The translations under genes and the position numbers were made by a program. Shown piece after piece: positions 1 to 9,598 of a DNA stretch of 64,000 nucleotides (the stretch's first letter is position 1; the number at the start of each line of letters is the position of its first letter). Location: the NCBI GenBank assembly GCA_964467255.1, contig CAYXPR010000004.1, positions 1 through 64,000 of the forward strand. The letters are read 5' to 3'. The stretch is from CAYXPR01 sp964467255 (GTDB lineage: Bacteria; Pseudomonadota; Alphaproteobacteria; Rickettsiales; RGZB01). Under the pieces are notes generated by a model. It searched no databases. It saw nothing but the letters and a program-made list of their open reading frames with translations, and was not told the origin of the DNA.

Positions 1-1
1 T

Positions 2-1072
2 GCTCTGCTGCTTGACCGCGTGGGCATGACATTGCGTCCGCTTACATGGGCCGCATTGATAGTGCTGTGCCTTACACCGGAATCACTCATGGGCCCGAGC
101 TTCCAAATGTCGTTCGCAGCAACATTTGTGCTGATTGTTACCTTCCGCACCATTGTGGATGCGCATGTGTTTTCAAAGAAAAAAACCATTCTTTCCCGCG
201 TGGGTGTGTATCTGGCGTCGATGTTGCTTTCCTCGGTGGTGGCCGGTTTAGCGACCCTGCCGTTTGCGCTCTACCATTTCGGGCGCATCGCAACCTACAG
301 CGTGCTGGCGAATATGTGCGCCGTGCCGCTGGCAAGCTTCATTATTATGCCCGCCGGTATGATTGGTATGGCATTGATTCCGCTTCATCTCGAAACCATA
401 CCCTTCCTGATTATGCTGAAGGGGCTGGATGCAATGCTTTACATTGCTGAGCTATGTGCTGCCCTGCCTGCCGCCAGCATTTCACTTCCCCAGCCATCGA
501 CCGAGTCGATGCTGCTGCTATCGCTTGGCGCACTAGCGATGGTGCTGCTGAAATCGGCGCTGAGATATGTTGGCAGGGTGTGTTGTGTGCTTGGTGTTAT
601 CGGACTTTTTATTCCACCCATTGGGCCCGACCTTGTGGTGCATGAAGGGGGTAAATTATTTGCCGTGAAAAATGCCGATGGCGATTATTATTTTTCCTCG
701 CTTCAGCATGCACGCACGGCGCGCCAAGAATGGGCCGAAACACTGGGTGTGGATTCACCGCTGAAACTCTATGGCAAGAATCTGACGCAGGAAGATGCAT
801 TACCGTGGGAGTGCGGCGAAAAAGGATGCACGCTGCAAACCGACGGGTATCACACCGTGCATCTGGAGCGCCAGAGCGAGGCATCGCAGTGCCGTACGGC
901 CGATGTGATGATACAGATGGCGGGAACCAGCAATTCATGTAAAGGTAAGGCTTACACATTGAGCAGCACGCTGCTTGAAAAAGAAGGAACCCATGCATTC
1001 TGGCTGCGCCGTGATGCGTGGGATGTAAAAACCGTTGCACAGGAACGAGGTGTGCGGCTGTGGACGCGATAA
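2..1072 (+). CDS. comEC: ComEC/Rec2-family competence protein, C-terminal part (cut by window edge)
   Basis: The frame is open from the window edge, so the start lies upstream and 356 residues are visible. ComEC forms the inner-membrane channel for single-stranded DNA uptake. The first ~180 residues are strongly hydrophobic with several membrane segments, and carry the family pattern of 'SFQMSFAA' followed by a 'PFALYHFGRI' loop and 'NMCAVPLASF'. The last ~170 residues are soluble, with Cys residues (WECGEKGC), and do not form a complete metallo-beta-lactamase domain. The stop overlaps the start of amiC. A GTG at 20 is an internal codon and is not taken as the start. The family call is firm; whether the cell is transformable cannot be judged. 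Confidence 0.85.
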   Translation, partial: ALLLDRVGMTLRPLTWAALIVLCLTPESLMGPSFQMSFAATFVLIVTFRTIVDAHVFSKKKTILSRVGVYLASMLLSSVVAGLATLPFALYHFGRIATYSVLANMCAVPLASFIIMPAGMIGMALIPLHLETIPFLIMLKGLDAMLYIAELCAALPAASISLPQPSTESMLLLSLGALAMVLLKSALRYVGRVCCVLGVIGLFIPPIGPDLVVHEGGKLFAVKNADGDYYFSSLQHARTARQEWAETLGVDSPLKLYGKNLTQEDALPWECGEKGCTLQTDGYHTVHLERQSEASQCRTADVMIQMAGTSNSCKGKAYTLSSTLLEKEGTHAFWLRRDAWDVKTVAQERGVRLWTR

Positions 1073-2316
1073 GGAAAATAATACTTGGTCTGGCACTGTG
1101 GCTGCTGGTGGTTGCGCTGCCTGCATTTGCCACCGAAGTGACAGGCTTGCGTATGGCAGACCGGGAAAGCTCCACACGCTTTGTGCTGGATGTGCCAGGC
1201 CTTAAGGAATACAAGGTATTTGTTGTCGATAAGCCTGATCGGCTGGTGATAGACATCAAGCAGGGCAGCTGGCGCGCACCGAAACAAAAACTCTCGCAGG
1301 CACATAGCGTGCTGGTGAAAAACATTCGCTATGCCACGCATGATGGCACGAAGCTGCGTATCGTTCTGGACCTTACGGCGCCACTAAAATCTTACAAAGC
1401 ATTTGCCGTGCCGCCGAATGAAGATAGCCGCATTCCGCGGCTGGTTGTTGATTTTTCAGCGAACACAGAGGTGCGCGCCCCCGCAGAGGTTGTGATGCGC
1501 TCAGAAAACACCCGCGAGGTGCCGCGCAGCCTGCAGCCTGTAGCAAAAAACGAGGCAACGCCGGTTGTTACACCACCCCGCACGTCCTCTAAAAAGAAAA
1601 AAGAACGGGCTGCCCCGGTAAAGCGGGCGCAAAAGCCAGTGATTGTGATTGACCCCGGCCACGGTGGCGTGGATCCCGGCGCAATGGGCCGCGGAAAAGC
1701 CCGCGAGAAAGCGATTACCTTTACCTATGCGGTGGCGCTCAAAAATGAACTGGAAAAAACCGGACGCTATAAAGTGGTTTTAACACGCCGTGGCGACTAT
1801 TATGTGAACTTGCGTAAGCGCGTTGCGGTGGCGCAGGAAGCGCAGGGGGATATCTTTCTTTCGCTGCATGCCGACTCACACCCCAACCCGACCACGCGCG
1901 GCCTTTCAGTGTATACTTTGTCAGAGAATGCATCAGACAAGGAGGCAGAATCTCTCGCGCACCGTGCAAACCGCGAGGATGTGATTGACGGGGTGGATCT
2001 AAAAGGTGAGCCGGAGGATGTAAAAAGCGTGCTGATTGAAATGACGCAGCGCGACACCAAAAACTTATCTGCCCGCTTCGCAGAAATTCTGGTAAAAAAG
2101 GTGGGCAAGGAAGCGCGGCTGCTTAGAAACACCCACCGCTTTGCCGGATTTGTGGTGCTAAAAGGGGTGGATATTCCCTCGGTGCTGGTGGAACTCGGGT
2201 ATCTTTCTAACCGGCATGAAGAGCGCTTGCTGCAAACCGAGGCGTATAAAGTGAAATTGGTGCGCGCGATGAAAGAGGCGCTCGACGTGTATTTTGATAC
2301 GATGCCGAAGGAGTAA
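1060..2316 (+). CDS. amiC: N-acetylmuramoyl-L-alanine amidase, AmiC type (AMIN + Amidase_3)
   Basis: This periplasmic zinc amidase cuts the bond between N-acetylmuramic acid and the stem peptide during daughter-cell separation. The GTG at 1060 is chosen because it opens directly onto a signal peptide (hydrophobic core LGLALWLLVVALPAFA) with GAGG about 10 bases upstream; it overlaps the comEC stop. Residues ~25-130 form an AMIN domain, which targets the septum. A basic Ser/Lys/Pro linker follows. Residues ~195-415 form the Amidase_3 fold, with zinc motifs VIDPGHGG and LSLHAD, and the catalytic Glu in VLVELGYLSN. The 418-aa length is normal. mrcA follows after 3 bases, so the two are probably co-transcribed. 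Confidence 0.95.
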   Translation: MDAIRKIILGLALWLLVVALPAFATEVTGLRMADRESSTRFVLDVPGLKEYKVFVVDKPDRLVIDIKQGSWRAPKQKLSQAHSVLVKNIRYATHDGTKLRIVLDLTAPLKSYKAFAVPPNEDSRIPRLVVDFSANTEVRAPAEVVMRSENTREVPRSLQPVAKNEATPVVTPPRTSSKKKKERAAPVKRAQKPVIVIDPGHGGVDPGAMGRGKAREKAITFTYAVALKNELEKTGRYKVVLTRRGDYYVNLRKRVAVAQEAQGDIFLSLHADSHPNPTTRGLSVYTLSENASDKEAESLAHRANREDVIDGVDLKGEPEDVKSVLIEMTQRDTKNLSARFAEILVKKVGKEARLLRNTHRFAGFVVLKGVDIPSVLVELGYLSNRHEERLLQTEAYKVKLVRAMKEALDVYFDTMPKE

Positions 2317-2319
2317 GCC

Positions 2320-5139
2320 GTGGCTGTAAAAAAGCCGGTAAAACAGAACCGCAAGAAATGGTGGCTTAAAACACGCCGGATGGCGAAATCTATCCGCCGT
2401 GAAGCCTTCATGGTGCTTGGCGATATTGCCATTATTACGCGTTTTCTCTTCAAAAAACTGGTGCACTCCCCTTTTGTGGCTGATGTTTTGAAACGATTAT
2501 TTCACTGGGGGGTGCGTGCCGCACGGGACATGCAATTAAAAGAAATCTTAAGGGGACTCAGCCGCGTGCTTTGGGGGTGCCTGAAACTCCTGAAGGCGCT
2601 GATTCGAAAAATCCTTTTTGCACGGAACACGAACCTCTCGCAGAAAATATTAATCGCGTTTTTTGTACTGCTGCTTACGGCGTGGCTTGCGGTGGCGGGC
2701 TTAGAAAAATATTACAGCCACGATTTGCCGGACATTGAACAGTTGGCGCAATATAACCCCTCGGTTACCACACGCCTGTATGCCAGCGATGGCCGACTGC
2801 TGGAAGAATATGCAAAAGAAAAACGCATCTATGTGCCCATTAACGCCATGCCGCGTGTGCTAATTAATGCGTTTATTGCGGCGGAGGATAAAAACTTCTA
2901 CACCCATCCGGGTGTGGATGTGTTTGGTATTGTGCGCGCTGTGACGCAGAATATCGCGAACCGTATCACGGGCTCAGAACGCGCACTGATTGGCGCCTCC
3001 ACCATTACCCAGCAAGTGGCAAAAAATATGCTGCTCTCACGTGAACGCACGTATCAGAGAAAAGTGAAGGAAGCTATTTTAGCGACCCGCATGACGCAGG
3101 CTTACAGCAAAGACCGAATCTTAGAATTGTATCTAAACGAGATTTATCTGGGGGCGGGCTCTTATGGTGTGGCGGCGGCGGCACTGAACTATTTTAATAA
3201 ATCGATTGATGAGTTGAGTGTAGAAGAAGCGGCCGTATTGGCGGCACTGCCCAAGGCACCCAGTGCCTTTGACCCGCGGCACAACGAGCCCCGTGCCCGT
3301 GAGCGCCGCGACTGGGTGATTGACCGCATGTATGAAGAAAAATTCATTACGGAAGGTCAGGCCAAAACGGCCAAGGTGGAGCCGATTCAGCTACGCTCGC
3401 GCGAGAAGACTGAAGTGGCCAGCGCTGATTTTTTTGCGGAAGAAGTGCGGCGCGCGTTGGAGAAAGTCTACGGCACTGAAGCTTTGTATAGCAGCGGCCT
3501 GAGTGTGATTACCACGCTCGACCCCGCTTTGCAGCAGCAGGCCGAAAAAGCGTTGAAACACGGATTACTTCAATATGACAGAAGGCAGGGATATCGCGGG
3601 CGGATTGCCAGCATCAACATGAAAGAAAAATGGCCCGAAGCATTGGCGGCAGTGCCTAAACCCGCAGGCCTTGCGGAGTGGTCGCTGGCCGTGGTGCTCA
3701 GTGCAAACAAAGACGGTTATGAGATTGGCATTGATACGAATACACGGGGAGCACTGCCGTTTGAGGGAATAGAATGGGCTACGCGCACGCCAGAAGGAAA
3801 AGAGAAGCCCGCGGCAAAATTATTCAAAGCGGGTGATGTGATTGCGGTGGAACAGCATAAGGAAGTGGAAGGCAGGTATGTGCTTCGACAGATTCCGAAA
3901 ATCAGCGGCGCGTTGGTGGCACTTGACCCGCATAATGGGCGCGTGCTGGCAATGGTGGGTGGTTACACGTATGAGAAAACGCAATTTAATCGTGCCACAC
4001 AAGCGCGGCGCCAACCCGGTTCGGCATTTAAGCCCTTCGTGTATGCGGCGGCACTTGAAAATGGCTTTACGCCCGGCACATTGGTTCGGGATGAACCCAT
4101 TGAATTTGAAATGAGCGGTAACCCAAAGGCCATAACGGGCAAGCGTTCGCGCGATCCAGCGCTGGAAGAGGAAGCAAAAATATGGGCGCCGCAAAACTAT
4201 TCGGGCGATTTTTATGGCCCGACCACGTTGCGCGTCGGCCTTGAGCAATCGCGCAACGTGATGACGGTGCGGCTGGGGCTGGCCATGGGGATTGATAAGG
4301 TTACAGAAATTGCCAAGCGGTTTGATATTAACCCGCAGGCCGAGCCGAACCTTTCCAGTGTGCTCGGTTCAGCAGAGACAACACTGATTTCACTGACCAA
4401 TGCATACGGCATGCTGGTCAATGGCGGCAAGCGCATCTTCCCTGCGATGATTGAGCGCATCCAAGACCGCAACGGCAGCACGGTGTATCGCCGCGACACA
4501 CGCGTGTGCGCAGGGTGTTCTTACCGCGTGCGGTCTGACCTGCCAAGCACGCTTGTGCCTCCCTTTTTAGTGGATGAACGCGCTGAGGTGATTGATAGCC
4601 ATACGGCCTATCAGACAGTGTCGCTGATGGAAGGTGTGGTGCAGCGCGGCACGGGCACGCGCGCGCTGGCAATCGGCAAACCGGTGGGTGGCAAAACCGG
4701 CACCACCAATGATAGCAAAGATGCATGGTTTGTTGGCTTCTCCCCCGACCTTGTTGCTGGTGTGTATATCGGTTTTGATACACCTGCGCCGCTGGGTAAG
4801 GATGAGACGGGCTCATCGATTGCCTTGCCTGTATTTGTTGAATTCATGCAAGAAGCGCTGAAGGATAAAAACGCGACGCCGTTCCGCATTCCTTCGGGCA
4901 TTAAGCTCGTCAAGATTGATCATATGACGGGTGCGTTGCCAAGCGAAGAAACGCCGCGCGGCGGAACCATTATGGAAGCGTTTAAACCGGGGACCGAGCC
5001 AAAAATATCAATTCTGCGCTCTCAACTCAACGCGGCAGCTTCAAATACGCCTGCCACCACAGCAGTGCCAGAGGGTTGGGAAGAAAACCCACGCACGCGT
5101 GATACGCCGGAAACCCGTGGTACGGGAGGAATATATTGA
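2320..5139 (+). CDS. mrcA: Penicillin-binding protein 1A (bifunctional transglycosylase/transpeptidase)
   Basis: Class A PBP, which polymerises and cross-links peptidoglycan at the inner membrane. One transmembrane anchor lies near residues 109-127. The GT51 domain follows, with catalytic Glu189 in EDKNFYTHPG and the GASTITQQ motif. An OB-like insert comes next. The transpeptidase domain has nucleophile Ser568 (SAFK), S644-R-N and K792-T-G. It starts with GTG 3 bases after the amiC stop. At 939 residues it is longer than the usual ~800-850, and the excess is a very basic cytoplasmic N-terminal stretch of about 108 residues before the anchor. The C-terminal tail is Thr/Pro-rich. The next gene overlaps its stop by one base. 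Confidence 0.95.
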   Translation: MAVKKPVKQNRKKWWLKTRRMAKSIRREAFMVLGDIAIITRFLFKKLVHSPFVADVLKRLFHWGVRAARDMQLKEILRGLSRVLWGCLKLLKALIRKILFARNTNLSQKILIAFFVLLLTAWLAVAGLEKYYSHDLPDIEQLAQYNPSVTTRLYASDGRLLEEYAKEKRIYVPINAMPRVLINAFIAAEDKNFYTHPGVDVFGIVRAVTQNIANRITGSERALIGASTITQQVAKNMLLSRERTYQRKVKEAILATRMTQAYSKDRILELYLNEIYLGAGSYGVAAAALNYFNKSIDELSVEEAAVLAALPKAPSAFDPRHNEPRARERRDWVIDRMYEEKFITEGQAKTAKVEPIQLRSREKTEVASADFFAEEVRRALEKVYGTEALYSSGLSVITTLDPALQQQAEKALKHGLLQYDRRQGYRGRIASINMKEKWPEALAAVPKPAGLAEWSLAVVLSANKDGYEIGIDTNTRGALPFEGIEWATRTPEGKEKPAAKLFKAGDVIAVEQHKEVEGRYVLRQIPKISGALVALDPHNGRVLAMVGGYTYEKTQFNRATQARRQPGSAFKPFVYAAALENGFTPGTLVRDEPIEFEMSGNPKAITGKRSRDPALEEEAKIWAPQNYSGDFYGPTTLRVGLEQSRNVMTVRLGLAMGIDKVTEIAKRFDINPQAEPNLSSVLGSAETTLISLTNAYGMLVNGGKRIFPAMIERIQDRNGSTVYRRDTRVCAGCSYRVRSDLPSTLVPPFLVDERAEVIDSHTAYQTVSLMEGVVQRGTGTRALAIGKPVGGKTGTTNDSKDAWFVGFSPDLVAGVYIGFDTPAPLGKDETGSSIALPVFVEFMQEALKDKNATPFRIPSGIKLVKIDHMTGALPSEETPRGGTIMEAFKPGTEPKISILRSQLNAAASNTPATTAVPEGWEENPRTRDTPETRGTGGIY

Positions 5140-7529
5140 TGGATAAAAAATGGGACCTACGCAAATTTCTGCCACGCTTTTTGCAGGCCGACCAATCGCG
5201 TGCAAGCTTTGTGATTGCCGTGTCATTGATGATTGCGCTGGGCCAATGCATTCCGTGGCAGAAAATGGGACCCACCGATATATTGGATAGCTCGTGGATG
5301 ATGGTGCTGGCGGAAAGCTGGTATGGGAAAATAAAATTCGGCGGCACGCTGCTTTGGCATTACGGCCCGCTCGGATTTTTATATGGCGACCTTTATCATC
5401 CGGCAACATATAGCTGGAAAACCTCTATTCTTTCTGCCGCACTGCTGGTGTTTATTTTTGCTGCCGCGCGGTTGGTGTTGGTGCGCGCGCAGCCGAAAGA
5501 AGCCGGTGCTTTTTCAATATTGGTGATGGTGATGATTCTGACGCAGTCACCAGACTGCCTGTGGCTGGGCTTCCCACTGCTTTTAGTACTGCACCAACAA
5601 TTATTGCGCCCGCAGGCAAAGGACATCATGCCGTGGCTGCTGTTCTTCATGACGGTGGTGGGTGGGCTGATTAAATTTCCGTATCTTGCGGCAGGTCTTG
5701 CGGCGTGCTTTGTGCTGGATGCCTACCGTATGGCCGTGTGGTCAAAGAAGCCGATGTTCATTCCGCTCTATGGTGTGTGCTATGCCGCGCTGTGGATGCT
5801 GTGCGGACAAAACCCGCTGCATCTTCCACAATTTTTATACGGCATGACAGAACTCTCGCGCGGGTTTGGTGGCGCCATGAGCACCGGTAGTGGCTGGGTG
5901 GGATTCAGCCTTTTCAGCATAGGTCTTGTGCTGCTGCTGACGGGGTATTTTACCGCGTGGCAAAAAGAGATGGGAAAAATTACTGCCGCCAGCCTTTTGG
6001 CAGCGCTGCTGTTGCTTGGATATATCACGGCGCGGTTTGGCTTCACCAACGCGAATGATTACCACCAGCTTTCCGCAATTGGTTGGTATGTGATGCTCTT
6101 ATTGTTACTAAAAGACTTTGGCTGGACCGCATTTCCGCGCTGGGTACGCAAGGGAATGGTGGTGTATGTGTGCGTGGTGATGATGGGGTTTGTGGTGGTG
6201 CTGGCATCACCCAAAGGCCGCGCGGAACTCGCCTCCATTTTCGCCAACAACGGAAAGGTGAAAGACATCAGCTCGCTGGCAATTATTTCAGCCAAGTCAT
6301 CTTTCGAGATTAGTCAGTTTAATCTGCGTGAAGCATATCCGCTACCGCCTGTGAAAGGTACGGCAGATATCTATGGCTATAACCAGCTTGCGATTTTTGC
6401 GCACGGGCTTGATTACCATCCGCGCCCTGTGTTCCAGAGCTACCATGCCTATACGGATTATCTGGCAGAAAAGAACCGTGCATTTGTGGCGTCAGAAAAT
6501 GCCCCGCAGCACATTTTCTTTGATGTGGAGCCTGTGAACGAACATTTCCCCGCGCAGGCAGATGGTGCCGGCTGGGCAGAGATTGTAACGCGCTATGCGC
6601 CCAAGGGGATTTACCGCACACACCTGCATTTTGAACGCCGCGCGGATGCAAGCGCACCAGCGCCTGCAATAATTGAAACAAAAACAGTGCAATGGAATGA
6701 GCCGATTGCACTACCAGAAAAACCGCAGGCGCTGTGGGCTAGCATTCGTATGCAACCAACGCTTCTTGGTAAAATATGGAACACATTATTGACCCCGCCC
6801 GATGTGCAAATGGAAGTGAAAACCCGCGCGGGCTACACCAAAACATTCCGCTATATACCGCAGCTGAAAGAGCAGATGTTCCTGCTTTCGCCACTGGTGG
6901 AGGATACGTTGCAGCTGGCTCAGTTTACGGCAGGTGGGGCGCTCTTTGCACGGCAGGTGCAAGAGGTGAAATTTAGCGTGAGGGCGCCCACATTTTTCGC
7001 CAAGCACCTGTACATAAAAACGATCGAAGTGCAACTGCATGAGCTGCCATTTGCCCCGACGCCGCTAGCAAAAATTAGCCGGTGGCAACAGGCTTCTATC
7101 TATGCACGGCTGATGGCCTCGCCGCTGGAAAGTGAAGTGTCCCCGCGCGAGGATATCGATAACCAGCACGTGGATTATGTGCATGCACCCAAGCCCTTGC
7201 TGCGCATTCACGGCTCGGCCCGCCTGAAAGTGCCGCTTGCCGGAAAAGAAAAAACCCTTAGCGCCACCTATGGCATTTTCAACCGCCCGTATAATTTCAT
7301 TTTGCCCACAAAGGGGATGGATATCGCCGTGTATGGCATTACAAAAAAGGGCAAGGAAAAACGCCTGTGGAAAGAGTCGCTCACGCCGGAGGACGCAAAG
7401 AACAGGGTAGAAAAACCCTTGAAGCTTGTGGTAAACAGGGCAGAGATTGATGCGCTGATTATTGAAACCACCGCGGTAGACAGCACCCGCAGCAATTGGC
7501 TGCGCCTGACCGATGTGAAAATAGAGTAA
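5139..7529 (+). CDS. Large polytopic membrane protein of unknown function
   Basis: 796 residues, with the ATG at 5139 preceded by a good GGGAGGA ribosome site and overlapping the mrcA stop by one base. The first ~400 residues contain roughly ten hydrophobic segments. The last ~400 are soluble, beta-rich in character, and presumably periplasmic. Near the N-terminus it has 'LLWHYGPLGFLYG' after 'DILDSSWMM', a loop pattern I associate with uncharacterised bacterial membrane proteins that resemble GT-C type glycosyltransferases. No firm family can be named. Lying inside the amiC-mrcA operon it may act on cell-wall or surface glycan, but that is inference from position. The DNA shows no sign of recent transfer. 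Confidence 0.85.
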   Translation: MDKKWDLRKFLPRFLQADQSRASFVIAVSLMIALGQCIPWQKMGPTDILDSSWMMVLAESWYGKIKFGGTLLWHYGPLGFLYGDLYHPATYSWKTSILSAALLVFIFAAARLVLVRAQPKEAGAFSILVMVMILTQSPDCLWLGFPLLLVLHQQLLRPQAKDIMPWLLFFMTVVGGLIKFPYLAAGLAACFVLDAYRMAVWSKKPMFIPLYGVCYAALWMLCGQNPLHLPQFLYGMTELSRGFGGAMSTGSGWVGFSLFSIGLVLLLTGYFTAWQKEMGKITAASLLAALLLLGYITARFGFTNANDYHQLSAIGWYVMLLLLLKDFGWTAFPRWVRKGMVVYVCVVMMGFVVVLASPKGRAELASIFANNGKVKDISSLAIISAKSSFEISQFNLREAYPLPPVKGTADIYGYNQLAIFAHGLDYHPRPVFQSYHAYTDYLAEKNRAFVASENAPQHIFFDVEPVNEHFPAQADGAGWAEIVTRYAPKGIYRTHLHFERRADASAPAPAIIETKTVQWNEPIALPEKPQALWASIRMQPTLLGKIWNTLLTPPDVQMEVKTRAGYTKTFRYIPQLKEQMFLLSPLVEDTLQLAQFTAGGALFARQVQEVKFSVRAPTFFAKHLYIKTIEVQLHELPFAPTPLAKISRWQQASIYARLMASPLESEVSPREDIDNQHVDYVHAPKPLLRIHGSARLKVPLAGKEKTLSATYGIFNRPYNFILPTKGMDIAVYGITKKGKEKRLWKESLTPEDAKNRVEKPLKLVVNRAEIDALIIETTAVDSTRSNWLRLTDVKIE

Positions 7530-7534
7530 CAAAA

Positions 7535-8669
7535 ATGAAAATGGAAACGCAGCATAAGGTTAATGCCATTGAGCAGTCGCTGGAACTGCTGAGGAGGTAT
7601 CTTTGACCTTGAGGCATCCGAAGCGCGCCTGAAAGAGCTGGTCGAAATCGCGGGCGATCCCACGCTGTGGAATAACCGCACCCGCGCCCAGCAAATGATG
7701 AAAGAAAAAAATTATCTCGAATATGCGCTTGGGCGCTTTCGCGAGCTTGAGTCTTCCCTTGCATCCCATAAAGAATTAATTGAAATGGCCGAGGCCGAAG
7801 GTGACGCCGCCATGCTGGCGGAAACCGAAAGCGGTATCGATAAACTCGCGCAGCAAGCCAAGCAGCTTGAAACCGAAGGCCTGTTTTCCGGCGAGGCGGA
7901 TGCGAATAACTGCTTCATGGAAATTCATGCCGGTGCAGGCGGCACGGAAAGCTGTGACTGGGCGGCGATGCTGATGCGCATGTATATGAAATGGGCCGAC
8001 CGCCACGGCTTTACCACCGAACTGGTGGATGAAAGCGCGGGCGATGAAGCAGGTGTAAAAAGCGCCACGCTGAAAATCACCGGCAATTGCGCCTATGGCT
8101 GGGCCAAAACCGAAAGCGGCGTGCACCGCCTTGTGCGCATCTCGCCGTTTGACAGTAACAAGCGCCGCCATACCAGCTTTGCCAGCGTGTGGGTATACCC
8201 CGAAGTGGATGACAACATCGAGGTGACGATTGAAGACAAAGACATCCGCGTGGATACGTTCCGCGCCAGTGGCGCAGGCGGTCAGCACGTGAATAAGACC
8301 GACAGCGCGATTCGCATCACGCACTTTCCCACCGGCATCGTGGTACAGTGCCAAACAAACCGCAGCCAGCACCGGAATCGCGATGAGGCTTACAAAATGC
8401 TGAAAGCACGTATGTATGAAATGGAGCTCAGAAAACGCGAAGAAGCGGCGCAGGCACAGTTTGATAATAAATCAGAAAATTCATGGGGCAGCCAGATTCG
8501 CTCGTATGTGCTGCACCCGTATCAGATGGTGAAAGACTTGCGCACCGATGTGGAAACCAGCGACACGGTGGGCGTGCTGGATGGGTATATTGATGAGTTT
8601 ATGTCAGCCGCTCTCGCGCAGCGTATGGTGGGGCAGGGCCGCCAGATGAAGAAAAAGCAGGGAGAGTAA
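7535..8669 (+). CDS. prfB: Peptide chain release factor 2, made by programmed +1 frameshift
   Basis: RF2 releases finished peptides at UGA and UAA stops. The first 23 codons (from ATG 7535) end at an in-frame TGA at 7604-7606. The rest is read one base on, from GAC at 7605, giving 377 residues in all. The second part holds the anticodon-reading SPF tripeptide (VRISPFDSNKRRHTS) and the catalytic GGQ loop (SGAGGQHVNKTDSA). This is the conserved RF2 autoregulation: low RF2 slows termination at the UGA and favours the shift. It is not a broken gene. It lies 5 bases after the membrane-protein gene and just before ldcA. Confidence 0.97.
7592..7607 (+). promoter_or_regulatory. RF2 programmed +1 frameshift site
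   Basis: AGGAGG at 7592-7597, TAT, then CTT TGA C. The internal Shine-Dalgarno-like hexamer, the three-base spacer, the slippery CTT and the TGA followed by C match the spacing of the Escherichia coli prfB site (AGGGGG TAT CTT TGA C). Confidence 0.96.
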
Positions 8670-8670
8670 T

Positions 8671-9597
8671 ATGGCATGGCAGCGGCTTAAAAAAGGCGAC
8701 ATTGTGGATATCGTGGCGACCTCGCATGCAGCCTCAGCGGATGAAATCAAACAATCTGCCGCCTATGTGCGCTCGCTCGGGCTTGTGCCGCGCGTGCCGG
8801 AAAAACTGATTGGCAAAGATTTATTCTGTGCGAACTCTGACGAAAAACGCTTCGCATTTTTATATAAAGCACTCTGTGCAAAAGACTCTGCTGCCGTGTG
8901 GTGTTTGCGGGGAGGCTATGGCGCGGCGCGGCTGATGCCGTGGTTGGAAAAAGCAAAAAAACCAGCGCGCGAGAAATTGCTGATTGGTTTTTCTGACATC
9001 ACCGTGCTGCATTTGTTTTTGTCGCAGCGCTGGGGCTGGAAGCCGCTGCACGGGCCGGTGCTGACACCCATCGCGCGTGGCGTGGTGAGTAAGGAAACAC
9101 TAAAGCGCCTGAAGGCACTGCTGTTTGGCACGGCCAAGCACGCGACACTGGAAGACCTCACGCCGCTGAATGCTGCTGCAAAGAAAACCGGCAGTGTGAA
9201 TGCGACGCTAGTGGGCGGGAACTTATCGCTGCTGCAAACCTCGCTCGGTACGAAATGGCAACTAAATGCCAAAGGCAAAATTCTGTTCGTGGAAGAAATT
9301 GATGAGCGCCCCTACCGCGTAGACCGCATGCTGACGCATTTGAAACAAGCAGGCGCACTAGATGGCGTGAAAGCGATTATTTTCGGCACGTTCGGCAACG
9401 AAGAAACTGATGCCGCGATGCTGAAATTCTTTGACCAGACGGTAAAGCGTTTTGCAGAAGAAATGCCGCGCATTCCGATGCTGAAAACGGAAAAAATCGG
9501 CCACGCGCTTGAAAATTATCCATTGCCGATTGGCACGAAGGCCACGCTGAAATTGGGCAAAAAGCCGCATTTGACGGCAGCCAGCGGCGCGAAATAA
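8671..9597 (+). CDS. ldcA: LD-carboxypeptidase (muramoyltetrapeptide carboxypeptidase), family S66
   Basis: Removes the terminal D-alanine from murein tetrapeptides during cell-wall recycling, normally in the cytoplasm. The 308-residue length is typical and there is no signal peptide. The nucleophile Ser lies in LIGFSDITVLH, the catalytic Glu in FVEEIDERPYRVDRML, and the catalytic His in IGHALENYPLPIG. The ATG follows the prfB stop by one base, and the sirtuin gene begins just after its own stop. The cell-wall theme continues from amiC and mrcA in the same direction. Confidence 0.93.
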   Translation: MAWQRLKKGDIVDIVATSHAASADEIKQSAAYVRSLGLVPRVPEKLIGKDLFCANSDEKRFAFLYKALCAKDSAAVWCLRGGYGAARLMPWLEKAKKPAREKLLIGFSDITVLHLFLSQRWGWKPLHGPVLTPIARGVVSKETLKRLKALLFGTAKHATLEDLTPLNAAAKKTGSVNATLVGGNLSLLQTSLGTKWQLNAKGKILFVEEIDERPYRVDRMLTHLKQAGALDGVKAIIFGTFGNEETDAAMLKFFDQTVKRFAEEMPRIPMLKTEKIGHALENYPLPIGTKATLKLGKKPHLTAASGAK

Positions 9598-9598
9598 T

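Noticed and set aside
7604..7606. prfB as a pseudogene with an early stop
   Set aside because: The TGA is the programmed frameshift stop, with all the known signals around it.
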